Origin: Ciona intestinalis
Lineage: Eukaryota > Chordata > Ascidiacea > Phlebobranchia > Cionidae
Length of the DNA: 64,000 nucleotides
Direction: 5' to 3'
Assembly (NCBI RefSeq): GCF_000224145.3
Contig: NC_020169.2
Span: 1,649,479-1,713,478, forward strand
Positions within the stretch are counted from its first letter, which is position 1; the number at the start of each line of letters is the position of its first letter. The position numbers and the translations under genes are program-made. Of this stretch, positions 34,991-46,279 are shown piece by piece. Under the pieces are notes generated by a model. It was not told the origin of the DNA. It made no database searches and worked only from the letters and a program-made list of their open reading frames with translations.

Positions 34991-36500
34991 TCACACCATT
35001 TGACAACAGCTTTCTGTATCGGTATCAGTATTCGATGCAAATTGCAATACGATATCTCCTTGAAAAAGAGCACCCTGTAGTTCGTCACGGTCTTCATTGC
35101 CATCTATACCTTTCCATTCTTTCCAATTCTTAATACGCCATCTCACTTTGTATTCTCCATAACTAGTACAAAAATTTGTATGAAGCGGATCTGAAAAGTA
35201 TTCATTGTGATTATGCAACAAAATAAATCATTAATTAAAGCTCCTTACTTTCAATCCCTTGTCTTTGCAATCCAACTAGTGGGCGAACGTAGGACTCCAA
35301 ACGATCAGATATGGAGTTACCAAATTCTTGCAATATTTTGATCACATCATCTTTTTCAGAGTCTATCACGAAAAATACTTCGATTTTAGTAAANNNNNNN
35401 NNNNNNNNNNNNNNNNNNNNNNNNNNNNNNNNNNNNNNNNNNNNNNNNNNNNNNNNNNNNNNNNNNNNNNNNNNNNNNNNNNNNNNNNNNNNNNNNNNNN
35501 NNNNNNNNNNNNNNNNNNAGCATCTGTAACATGGTGATATTTTGATCACATCATTTTTCTGTTGTTGCGTGAAAAATATTTTTTTCTAGTAAATTATTTC
35601 GACACAAAGAAAACGTTGCCCATTAAATATAACGTTTGTTTATAGCTTGCGGTGGGTGATGGGGCATTTTTTGTATTTGGGTCAATAAGTAATGCATTTA
35701 ATATTATTGTTTTTGATGGGAGTGACCACCATCAGTAACATAGCGGTATGGTTTCTGCAGAATAGTCATCCTATGGGCCTATATTTATTACAGCATAAAG
35801 TTCATACCGTTTAGAGTATACATCGTTATCAACCAGGACTGTTTACAAAACCACTGTATTAACTTTAAATTGCTAAATTTCTGATGAATAAAACCATCAA
35901 TTCGGATATATTAAACACATGATAACTTTCCATACAAGACCAAACAAGTACATTCATCAAATACCAACCGTATTCTTATAATATATACAATATAGTAGGG
36001 TGGGGGGAGACGGGGCACCTTTAGCACATCGTATCCAAATATCCTGAATAGAATGAAAATATGTCCCATCTTTCCCCATCGCATACTTCATATAGACTAA
36101 TTCGAAACGCACGTCTTATTTTACTCATGTTTAGTTTTAAAATACTTATAAAACTATTACTACAACCCATCGTTAACTTATCTAATTCATATTTTGTACC
36201 TGGTCAAATCTTCTTCCAGCTGTTCCGTCTTCTCTTATATACGGTGTAGGTTGAATAGTTGCCATGGCTCATACACACATACTATGGTTACCACATACGG
36301 TTATACAATTCATACATCCAACAATATGTTTTTCATTTCCAACGGTTTCAAACTGACAAAAACGTATTTGCTTTCCTCTTCTTCTATCGCCTCCAGTGGC
36401 GAAAATCCGTCTTGGTCTTTACTTATAAAACAAGAAACTAATTCTTCGCGCATCGGGTTTCGTTAAGAACCTCGACTTCTTGATTGAACACGCCTTTCTT
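34991..36500 (-). CDS. Unknown tandem family, unit 1
   Basis: C-terminal exons 35249-35362 (114 nt) and 34991-35190 with a 58-bp intron. The first encodes DVIKILQEFG..SDRLESYVRPLVGLQRQ, the second PLHTNFCTSYGEYKVRWRI, then KEWKGI, RDELQGALFQGDIVLQF and the end CCQMV. The upstream start module (ATG at 36453) encodes a 47-residue acidic ORF beginning MREELVSCFISKDQDGFSPL that differs strongly from the other units. A 125-N gap (35394-35518) sits just upstream of the 114-nt exon, and a second fragment of the same exon lies at ~35530-35565 on its far side. The exon linking the start module to the cassette is not resolved. No known domain recognised; no signal peptide seen. Confidence 0.5.
35394..35518. 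other. Assembly gap (125 N) inside the unknown array
   Basis: Both flanks contain sequence from the same 114-nt cassette exon, so material between two array copies may be missing or collapsed. Confidence 0.85.
35991..36082 (-). mobile_element. MITE with large internal deletion
   Basis: TATAGTAGGGTGGGGGGAG to CCCATCTTTCCCCATC in 92 bp. Confidence 0.75.
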
Positions 36501-37000
36501 CTTTTGTTTTACGTGTAAATATTTTTATTCGTTATCTCTAAAATCATAATAATAACATTTCTCCAAAACAGTGCGTGCCCTCTTAATGTAATAACTTGTA
36601 GTATACGTAACATCATTTTGCAATCATCAACTGGTTCTATCACCTCTAATTGTATAAAGCGTCGCCATTTCATTTAAAATTGTATAAAATCTTAAAATTT
36701 GAATGATTTCTGTTTCTCTGTTGGTCCTTAAATTCATTTCGCTGCCAACGGTATTAATATATAATTCAATTAAATCCACTAAGATTTTTTTTATTTGTAC
36801 AGTATAAAAAGTATAAAATACAAATGAAGTTCTTGCAGTAATGGTGAACATGCTTACATTACGTTCTTTTTTTGGTATGGCTTGAATGTTCTACTTCCGT
36901 TGTATCCGTTTCACTTTATTCGTCTTCTTCTTTTTCTACTGCTTCATACCTTAAGTGACAGGAGAGAAAAAGTGATTTTCAACATAAAGTTTTGAACATA

Positions 37001-37194
37001 TATAGTACGGGGGGGGGGTATGGGACACCTTTTCATTCTAATTTCTCGTCCCATTTGGTAGTAAACAAAGAACATTCAAAGAATTATAAAACCGTATCCT
37101 TACGACTCAGACCGTGGTGAATTGTTTAAAACACGATCAGGATATTTGGATATTGTGTGCTAAATATGTACCGTCTTCTCCCACCCTACTCTAT
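37001..37194 (+). mobile_element. TA-flanked MITE copy
   Basis: TATAGTACGGGGGGGGGGTA to CTTCTCCCACCCTACTCTAT. Confidence 0.85.
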
Positions 37195-37251
37195 ATGATC
37201 AGATGTTAAAGTGCTAGTTCTAGAAATGTTAATAAGACGCATATGATTACG

Positions 37252-39180
37252 TTAACATGTCTTTTCATACCATACGTCATATTCCTTTTCTTGAACAACA
37301 CTTTGTAGCTGGTCAAGGTGTCCGCTTCGTTTTATTCCCATAAACCAGTTTCCAACGTGCCATCGTATAGTCTCATTGCTATACTGGGTGCAAAATCCCG
37401 GACTGAGTGGATCTAAATGTAGAACATTGTATATGTTGCGAAATGCAGCAAGTCCGTTGTGGTAAGATGGTTCTCGTTTTCATTAGCTTTTATCGTCGAG
37501 TTTGACAGTAAACAAATAGTATTGTACGGTGGGGGAAGATGGGACACCTTTTCATTCTATTTTCTCGTCCCATTTGGTAGTAAAGAAAGAACATTCAAAA
37601 AATTAATAAACTGTATGCTCACGACTTCCATAGACCGCTGTTAATTGTTTAAAACACGATTAGGATATTTGGATATTATGTTCGAAAGGCGTCCCATCGT
37701 CCCCCAGACTACTATATTTACAGAACTATATAACCGTACCGGCTGTAAAACAGAGTTGCTAATTTTTAAAATCATAATTCGAAAATATGACGTATAATGT
37801 GCTCATGGTAGCCGTCTTTCCCCACATTAGTGTGTCTCACACCAAACTGCTCACTTTGGTCGACGCATACTGGAAGTCCTAGTGTTTGGCGTAGGTACGC
37901 GTTCAAGCGATCGTGCACAAGATTGCCAAATTCTTGCATTATTTTCTGTACGTCATCCTTCACTTGTTCTATACAATTAAGGGAAGTTTAATGCTCCAAA
38001 ACGCTTATTTGTTTATAAATATGCTAGCAGAAGAAGTTCCCATTTTAAACTAAAGTACAGAACTCTTTTGTATTTGTTATATCAAGTCTCTTAAGGTGCA
38101 ATAAAAAAACAAACAAAGTGATCGGTAACATAAGTTAGTATCCAAGCATTTAATATTGTTATTATGGTAAAACTATAATATTATTTGGGAATATACAGTA
38201 CTAAGGGGTAAGATGGGACATCTGTAGCACATATTATCCAAATATCCTGATCGTGTCTTAAACAATTAATAACAGTCTATGAGAGTCGTGAGGATACGGT
38301 TTTATAATTCTTTGAATAATCTTTGTTTACTATCAAATGGGAAAAAGAAGAAAAAGATCTACCATCTTCCCCCCATCCTACTTTTCAACAGTGATAGAGG
38401 TGAATGGTCTTGGCAGATAAAATATATATAGTAGGGTGGAGGAAGATGGGACACATTTTCCATCAATTTTCTTGTCGCATTTAGTAGTAAACAAAGAAAA
38501 TTCAAAAAATTTTAAAACCGAATCCTCACGACTCCCATAGACCGTTGTTATTTGTTAACAACACGATCAGAATCTTTGGATTTTATGTACTAAAGTTGTC
38601 CCGTCTTTCCCCACCCTACTATACAGTTATTCTTAACCAAAGCTCATACCAGTCATACGTTTCATCATTGCAAACACGAAAGCCTGCTTTTTCTTGAAAT
38701 TACTAAATTCCAATACATTATCTAAATTAATTCAAATAGAAAAGGAGCAAAATGTTAAATTCCCACACAAGACCGCAATTAATACGTCTTTAGATTGAAG
38801 TCATGTTTCTAAAATTCTCTTATTTTACATAGAATGCCAATTTGTAGCATTTAATGTAGCCAAGTCCAAACAATTTATTATTCACGCTATACCTGGTTCA
38901 AATTTATCTGTCCAGCTCTTCCGTCTTCTCTTATATACAGATAGCAGTTACACAGTTGCCAAGGTACATATACACGTATCATGGTTACCTATATACAATA
39001 CACAAATACAACCCGTTTTATTCTCAATGATTGGCTGGCTTTCTTTATATCTATTGCCCAGCGTGGCTGGATTCCGTGCTCGGTCTTCAATTAACATGAA
39101 ATTAACTTGTTCGCACATCGGATTTCTTTGAGAACCTCGACTCCTTGATTGAACAAGTCTTCGCTCTTTTCTTTATAGGT
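37252..39180 (-). CDS. Unknown tandem family, unit 2
   Basis: Probable exons: 39013-39118 (MCEQVNFMLIEDRARNPATL...), a ~37-nt exon near 38893-38929 (RRRKSWTDKFEP), 37855-37968 (QVKDDVQKIMQEFG..HDRLNAYLRQTLGLPVC) and 37252-37412 (NPLSPGFCTQYSNETIRW, GNWFMGIKRSGHLDQLQ, stop after EKTC). The small exon leaves phase 1, which the 114-nt exon needs, giving E-QVKDDV; the junction between the first and second exon is uncertain. CTATAAAG upstream (39171-39178) and a conserved CTTGTTCAATCAAGG follow promoter-like spacing. Family not recognised; it appears soluble and rich in Trp/Arg. It looks intact, so it is a good type member of the array. Confidence 0.5.
37522..37717 (+). mobile_element. TA-flanked MITE copy in array unit 2
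   Basis: TTGTACGGTGGGGGAAGATG to CCCCCAGACTACTATA; in the intron between the two cassette exons. Confidence 0.85.
38194..38624. mobile_element. Two MITE copies in opposite orientation
   Basis: 38194-38383 (minus type) and 38427-38624 (plus type), array unit 2. Confidence 0.82.
39171..39178 (-). promoter_or_regulatory. TATA-like box of array unit 2
   Basis: CTATAAAG on the minus strand, about 25-30 nt before the conserved CTTGTTCAATCAAGGAGTCG block and 53 nt before the predicted ATG. The same box and spacing occur in unit 3 (about 41201-41208). Spacing fits a TATA box; the call rests on position and conservation only. Confidence 0.4.
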
Positions 39181-39577
39181 TTATAGTTCGTTACATTAAT
39201 TAGAAAACTGCTTTGTACTTTATTATTTTATTCTCGATGTATCAGATACCTGTTCTCCTATATGCCTCGATCATCATATTATAGCGTGTTCTACCCAGAA
39301 TACGTAAACTTCGAACAAAAAATTGTCTTAGGCATTTAAATCTCCTATAGGTACAATTTTATTTTTTTTTATTTTTAATTTTCCAGCTACTACGAGTAAT
39401 TATTCAAAAAACGATTAAAACAAAACACTTAAATATTAATTTTTTAAAAGATTTTAAATCATTTGGTGAACACTCATTCGGTACAACAGCTAAGGTATAT
39501 ACAAAAAAAGTATAAAAAACCGCGAATCTCACCTTATCTGGTGTTCATATAGTTGAACGATTTTTGTTTAGTATAAT

Positions 39578-39773
39578 ATAGTGGGGTGGGGAAAGATGGG
39601 ACACCTTAGCACGAAACATATAAATATCCTAAACGTATTTTAAACAATTAACAATGGTCTATGAAAGTCGCGAGGACAAGGTTTTATAATTCCTTGAATG
39701 TTTTTTGTTTGCTACCAAAATGTACGAGAAAATAGATTGAAAAGGTGTCCCATCTTCCCCCATCCTACTATAC
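39578..39773 (-). mobile_element. TA-flanked MITE copy
   Basis: TATAGTGGGGTGGGGAAAG to CTTCCCCCATCCTACTATA, between array units 2 and 3. Confidence 0.88.
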
Positions 39774-39916
39774 AATAATAATCTGGTACTACGAAAAAGA
39801 TCGGGTGCTGCTTTTGTTGGTTACGTTTTCGTAGCACCAGATCATTACAAAAAGAGTAACTTTTAAATTTCAAACAAGAATAATCAAACTATTTCGCATA
39901 TTGAAGGTAAGAATAT

Positions 39917-41210
39917 TTACACGACTTGTAAAAGAACACCCTGTAGTTCGTCCAGATCTTCCTGTCGTTCAAAACCTTTCCATGGCCCCCAACCCCCAAC
40001 ATTCCACATCACTCTGTAGTCTCCATTGTAAGAAGTACAAAAACTTGTGCACAGCGGATCTGAAAAATATTCATTGTGATCATTCAACAAAATAAATCAT
40101 TAATTAAAGTTCCTTACTTTCAATCCCTTGTCTTTGCAATCCAACTAGTGGGCGAATGTAGGACTCCAAACGATCAGTTACGTAGTTACCAAATTCCTGC
40201 AATATTTTGATCACATCATTTCTCTGTTGTTCTGTAAAAATTATTTTTGTTGGTATAGCAACGGAAAACAGACAAATTAAATTTTACGTTTGTTTATCGC
40301 TTGCGGTGCTATTTAATGATGCTTTTTTGCAGTTGGGTCAGATAGTAATGCATTTTTTATTGGGGGGAGGGGGCGTTACCATCATCAGTAACACAGCGGT
40401 ATGGTTTCTGCAGTATAGTCATCTTATGAACCTATATTTACTACAGCATAGTTCATACCGTTTAGAGTATACATCGTTCTAAACCAGGAGTATTTACAGA
40501 ACCACTGTGTTAACTTTAAAATGCTAAAATTCTGATAAATAAAACCATTTATTCGGATATAGTAGGATAGGGGAAGATGGGACACATTTTCATACTATTT
40601 TCTCGTCCCGCATGGTAGTTAACAAAAAACATTTAACGAAATATAAAACCATATCCTCACGACTCTAATAGACCGTTATTATTTGTTGAAAGCATGGTCA
40701 GGATGTTTGGATATTATGTGCTAAAGGTGTCCCATCTTCCCCCACACCACTATATATTAAAAATATGAACACATGATTTTTCTTGAAATTACTAAATTCT
40801 ATCAAACTATCTAAATTAATTCGAATAGAGTAGCATAAATCATCTTACTTTACATAGAATGTGCCACATAATTTGCAAAATGTAATTCAGCCTAGGCCAA
40901 ACATATTATTCACTTCATATACATGCTATACCTCGTTCAAAGCTATTTGTCCAACTCTTTCGTCTTCTCTTATATACAGATAGCAGTTACAGAGTTGCTA
41001 TGGTTCATATCGATCGGTACAACCCAAATCGATCGGTACAACCCGTTTTATTCTCAATGATTGGTTGACGTTCTTTATATATATTGCCCAGCGTGGCTGG
41101 ATTCCGTGTTCGGACGTTAATTAACATGAAATTAACTTGTTCGGGCATCGGATTTCGTTTGGAACCTCGACTCCTTGATTGAACAAGCCTTCGCTTTTTT
41201 CTTTATAGGT
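39917..41210 (-). CDS. Unknown tandem family, unit 3
   Basis: Start module 41043-41148 (MPEQVNFMLINVRTRNPATL), small exon near 40930-40966 (RRRKSWTNSFER), 114-nt exon 40118-40231 (QQRNDVIKILQEFGNYVTD, RLESYIRPLVGLQRQ) and last exon 39917-40059 (PLCTSFCTSYNGDYRVMW, GPWKGF, DLDELQGVLLQVV, stop). The last exon ends about 19 codons earlier than in units 1 and 5. Phases agree from the small exon onward, as in unit 2. A MITE lies in the intron at 40558-40754. No known family recognised. Confidence 0.5.
40558..40754 (+). mobile_element. TA-flanked MITE copy
   Basis: TATAGTAGGATAGGGGAAG to CCCCCACACCACTATA; intron of array unit 3. Confidence 0.88.
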
Positions 41211-41498
41211 TTATAGTTCGTTACATAAATTAGATAATTGTTCTGTTTTTTTAATATTATTTTAATCTCGATGTATCAGATACCTGTTCTCCTATATGCC
41301 TCGATCATCATATTGTAGCGTGTTCTACCCAGAATACGTAAACTTCGAACAAATAAATTGTCTTAGGCATTTAAACCTCTTGTGTTGGGTTTTTCTGGTT
41401 ATATTTTCTTTCAACTTTTACGACAATACGAGTATATCTAAAACAATTGTACCCAAACACCAGCATATACTAAATTTCTAAACAGATTCATTTTCCAG

Positions 41499-41694
41499 TA
41501 TAGTAGGGTGGGGGAAGATGGGACACCTTTTCATTCTATTTTCTCCTCCGATTTGGTAGTAAACAAAGAAGATTTATTAAATTAGAAAACCATATCTTCA
41601 GGACTTCCATAGACCGTTGTTAATTCTTTAAAACACAATCAGGATATTTGGATGATATGTGCGAAAGGTGTCCCATCCTACCCCACAGTACTAT
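41499..41694 (+). mobile_element. TA-flanked MITE copy
   Basis: TATAGTAGGGTGGGGGAAG to CATCCTACCCCACAGTACTA, upstream of array unit 3. Confidence 0.88.
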
Positions 41695-42330
41695 AAGGTA
41701 TTCAAGTAAAACATACCGTAGGCTTACTTTATAGCACTCCATAATGTAGTGTGTCGGCGTTAAAATCTGTATCTCATAATTCATAACCCAATCCCAGTTT
41801 TCGCATTTTCCACATAAGATTAATAAATAACATTACTCTATAGCCGAAATTCTGCACAACGTGTTTAACGCATGTAGGGCTCAAAGCTAAATATTATCTT
41901 CACCGGGCGCTTACACTATACGTATAAATAGAGCGCATTATTTTGGGGGGTATAGTAATATATGAATTAAAGTATCTCGATTGCTTTAAACCCCCACCGC
42001 TATTTCTCTAATACAATCCACATATAAGCTGTACGAAGCATATACATGCTAGCCCTTTCGTTCTCTCTATGCTACATCTTTATGTACCTGATATTCTTCA
42101 CTATGAATATTATGTTACTACTTTTATTTCTCTGATAATAAATCATTTAAAAATTGGGGGGCAACTTTTTGTTACATCAACATCAAGGTACAGAAAGAGC
42201 AACATATAAATTTCAAACAGTAATAATTATCTTATATCGTATATTGACGGTAAGGATGTTTACACCAACGTCTCTATACTAACTTTGGTTTACACAACCT
42301 AACAACTGTCCTTCTATCGGTATTGGTATG

Positions 42331-43620
42331 TTAGGATTCACATTTCAATACTGCACGTCCTTCTAAAAAAGCACCCTGTAGTTCGTCAAGGTCTTCCTTC
42401 CGATCTATACCTTTCCATTGTTCCCACTCTCCAACACGCCATCTCACTTTATTTTCTTCGTAACGAGTACAAAAATCTGCATGAAGCGGATCTGAAAAGA
42501 TTTTTTGTGATCATTCGACAAAATAAATAATTAATTATAGTTCTTTACTCTGATTTCCCCGTCTTGGCAATCCAAGTAATTGGCGAATATACGCCTCCAA
42601 ACGGTCAGGTACGTAGTTACCAAAATCTTGGAATATTTTGATAATATTGTTGTACTCTTCCACTGTGAAAAAAAAAGATTTTAGTAAATTATCGGGCACA
42701 GAGTAAACTTTGACACATTATATATAATACTGTGGCGTAGGGTAGGATACTGTTAGCAGCTAAATCCAATATTTCCTGATTGTGTTCTGAACAAATAATA
42801 ACGCTCATTTTGGGTCGCCGGGCTTGGGTTACGTACTTCAGTGAATATTCTTGGTTTACTAACAAATGTGACAAAGGAGAGAAGACAATAATTTTGTCTT
42901 ACCCCAACCTATATTGTATATTATGTTTATTGTTTATAGTGCAAGTGACGCTATTTTTACTCGAGACACAGCAACAATGCAGTTACAGAGTGGTATAGTT
43001 TCTGCAGAGTAGTCCTGTTATAGCGCTATATAGGTATTTTATCATTTTCATACCGTTTAATAAATACATCGTTCCAAACCAGGGTGGAAATTGCTAAATT
43101 CTGATAAATAAACCAAATGATTCAGTTATTAATACACATTGAATGTTCTTTGTTTACTACCAAATGGGACGAGAAAATAGAATAAAAGATGTCCCATCTT
43201 CCCCCACTCTACTATATGATAAATTTGCACACAAGGCTAAACAACGTCATTCTCTAAATATAGCTGTCATAAAACACATTTCTAAAGGTCTTCTTATCTT
43301 TTGTGACATTTTTAAAACCACGAACTAATACACATTATATTAATAAGCCTTGTACAAGTCAGAGTACAAGGAACTACCTGGTCAAAATCATCTCTCCAGC
43401 TTTTCCGTTTTCTCTTGCATTGATGTTGAATAGTTGTCATGGGTTATAATACACATATCATGGTTACCTATACAATCCACACGCAAAACAAAATGTTTTT
43501 CATTATATCTTTGGTCCCAGCGGTTGAATTTCATGTACGGACGTTAATTAACATGAAATTAACTTATTGTTCGGGCATCGGATTTCGTTTAGAACCTCGG
43601 CCTCTTTCATTGAACAAGCC
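42331..43620 (-). CDS. Unknown tandem family, unit 4
   Basis: 114-nt exon 42549-42662 (EEYNNIIKIFQDFGNYVPD, RLEAYIRQLLGLPRRG) and last exon 42331-42491 (PLHADFCTRYEENKVRWRV, EQWKGI, EDLDELQGAFLEG, ends CES). The start module (about 43500-43585) has an insertion that closes the frame after MPEQ, and the small exon (RKRKSWRDDFDQ, near 43385) ends in a phase that does not fit. The C-terminal cassette is open but the 5' part may be broken. Confidence 0.45.
42724..42914 (-). mobile_element. MITE, worn
   Basis: ATAATACTGTGGCGTAGGGT to GTCTTACCCCAACCTATA; array unit 4. Confidence 0.7.
43135..43216 (-). mobile_element. MITE right half
   Basis: Starts inside the element (ATGTTCTTTGTTTACTACC) and ends CTTCCCCCACTCTACTATA. 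Confidence 0.75.
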
Positions 43621-43735
43621 CCCGCTCTTTTATTTTAGTGAATAACTTGTTACAATATAATTAGGCAATTGTTTCAAATTTTTCTTTTCGTATCAGGTCA
43701 TACTCATACCTGTTTCGAATTTTCGTATCAGAATA

Positions 43736-43930
43736 TATAGTAGGGTGGGGAAGACGGGACATCTGTTGGCACACTATCCAAATATCCTGATTCGGTTTTA
43801 AACAATTAACAACAGTCTATAAAAGTCATGAGGATACAGTTTTATAATTCTTTGAATGCTTTTTGTTTAACACCAAATGGGACGAGTAAATAGAATGAAA
43901 GGGTGTCCCATCTTTCCCTACTATACTATA
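43736..43930 (-). mobile_element. TA-flanked MITE copy
   Basis: TATAGTAGGGTGGGGAAGA to CCCATCTTTCCCTACTATAC, between array units 4 and 5. Confidence 0.85.
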
Positions 43931-44256
43931 TACCTGTTTCCGAAGACACATTAAAGCATTGGTCGCGAATCCAGTTATACTATATTCCCGCACCTGATAC
44001 TGTCTTAATATTGTGAGTTATTTAACATATATCTGTATACCGGTATATATGTTTTGTGTGATCGTAAAACTAGATTCCTCTTTTTCTGCTACATGCTTTT
44101 TTTCTCCGCTGTGGATATTATTTTACCAATTTTATTTCTAGAATATAATATTTTGTAATTGTTTGGCATTATCTGGTATACAACAACTATTTAAGGTACG
44201 AAACTTATGAATTTCAAACAGTAATAATCAGAGTATAATTTAATTATGGAAAATGC

Positions 44257-45545
44257 TCATAAGATCTGACAATTGGTTTCGTCATCGATATCAGTATTGC
44301 ATATAAATTGCAACAAAATATTTCCTTGTAAAATAACACCGTGTAGCTCGTCACGGTCTCGCGAGCATTGTATTCCTTTCCATGGTCCACTATTCCCAAC
44401 ACGCCATCTTATTTTGTATTCTCCATAACTAGTACAAAAATATTTCTCCAGCGGTCCTAAAAACGTTTTAATGTGATCATTCGAGAAAATGCATCATTAA
44501 TTTCAGTTATTTACCTTGATTTCCTTGTCTTGGCAATCCAACTAGTGGGCGAACGTAGGACTCCAAACGGTCAGGTACGTAGTTACCAAATTCTTGCAAT
44601 ATTTTGAGAATATCCTTTTTCTCATCGTCTGTGAGAAAACATGTTTTGATTTTAGTAAACTATCGGGACACAAAATAAATGTAGGTAGGCTACACTATTT
44701 ATTATATAGTAGGATGGGGAAAGATGGGACACCTTTTCATTCCATTTTCTCGTACATTTTGGTAGTAAACAAAGAACATTTAAAAAAAATTATAAAACCT
44801 TTTCCACGCGACTTTCATAGACCGTTGTTAATTGTTTAAAACACGATCAGGATATTTAAATATTTTGTGCTAAAGGTGTCCCATCTTCCCCCACCCCACT
44901 ATATCTGTTATTTGTATGCATTTTTGTGGGGGGGTCACCAGCATTAGTAACTTATGGTGATATAGTTCCTACAAATATTACGGCATTCTCATACCATTTA
45001 AAGCATGTTTCCAACCCATGCTGTTCAGAGTATAATTCGGTACAATCTAGGACTATATTTATAAAACCACTATATTAACTTGAAAATGCTAAAACCGTAT
45101 TATATAGTTTATAGTATACTGAAAACAATACACATGATAAATTTCCACACAAGGCTAAAAAACGTTCTTTACTAGATTGCAGTCATAACACTTAGTATAC
45201 GCACTTCCATTAAAGGTCTACTTATTTGTTACATTTTCAAAATTAGGACCAATAAACATTATATTAATAGGCCCTATATAAGTCAGACCGCAAGCTACCT
45301 GAACAAATTCATCTTTTTAACTCTTCCGTCTTCTCCTATATACAGATGGATGTTGAATAGTTTCCATGGTCCATAATACACATATCATGGTTACCTATAC
45401 AAATTAAACGAAGATCAAAATGTTTTTCATTACAACTTTGGTCCGAGCGGTTAAATTTCGTGTACGGACCTTAATTAACATGAAATTAACTTGTTCGCGC
45501 ATCGGATTTCGTTTAGAACCTCGACTTCTTGATTGAACACGCCTT
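44257..45545 (-). CDS. Unknown tandem family, unit 5
   Basis: 114-nt exon 44515-44628 (DEKKDILKILQEFGNYVPD, RLESYVRPLVGLPRQG) and last exon 44257-44456 (GPLEKYFCTSYGEYKIRW, GPWKGI, RDRDELHGVILQGN, ends NCQIL). The start module ATG is at 45502 (MREQVNFMLIKVRTRN...). The small exon near 45310 contains a stop in the frame used by units 2 and 3, so either it is skipped or the unit is damaged. Last-exon length (200 nt) equals that of unit 1. Confidence 0.45.
44705..44903 (+). mobile_element. TA-flanked MITE copy
   Basis: TATAGTAGGATGGGGAAAG to CTTCCCCCACCCCACTATA; array unit 5. Confidence 0.88.
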
Positions 45546-46279
45546 CGCCTTCTTCAATAAATAGTTCGCTACATTAATTAGGTAATTGTTTTGTATTCTG
45601 TTATGTTATTCTCAATGTATCAGATACCTGGTGTTCCCATAAAATATCTGTGTAAACTAGAATTGGAATCACGGCTAGAATTGGAAATCCTACCTGACAT
45701 TCTAATCAACAATTAAAACACGGAAAGTCTTGTGTGTATAAACAAACTTAAACCAGTCAGCACTAAGGTCAATACCAATAAGCTTATTTTTCTTGTTTCG
45801 CTTTCCTATCAAAACCGTAAAAAGTTTCTTAAAACTTTTAATAGTCAAATATTTTTCATATTAATTTGTTTAACTCGTACACTGATCTTTATTTAGACCG
45901 GTTAGGTTTATTACTCATTTTAAAGTCATATTTTCTTTGCTTAGTTTGAAAATAAAGTAAAAGCTTCTGTGTACTTTCTTATACGCGTTTATTTCACTTT
46001 TTTCTATTTTTTTCTCATTGCATTATTGGTAATCCATCAATCATACTTAGTAGACAAAGCCATATACAGCAGCTGCTAAGTTTAAAATAATACCCTTGTT
46101 TCTCTTTCCTCTCTGCCTGAACTATTATAAGGCCATTATACAGAACAACTTTATATTTTCAAAATTTGTGTAATCTTCCCTTTATTCGTATTACAGTAAA
46201 ACAAATCAAATAATATCGATCCAATTTCATGTACCAAAACAACGGGTTTTATCAGTAGAATATAAATATTATTAGCAAA

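Noticed and set aside
36194-36466. Plus-strand frames over array unit 1 start module
   Set aside because: Antisense shadows of the minus-strand array; no support on the plus strand.
38893-38940. TATATAAGAGAAG in the array modules as the main TATA box
   Set aside because: In units 2 and 3 the adjoining bases read as a small coding exon in the right phase, and a better-placed CTATAAAG lies upstream of the ATG; kept only as an alternative.
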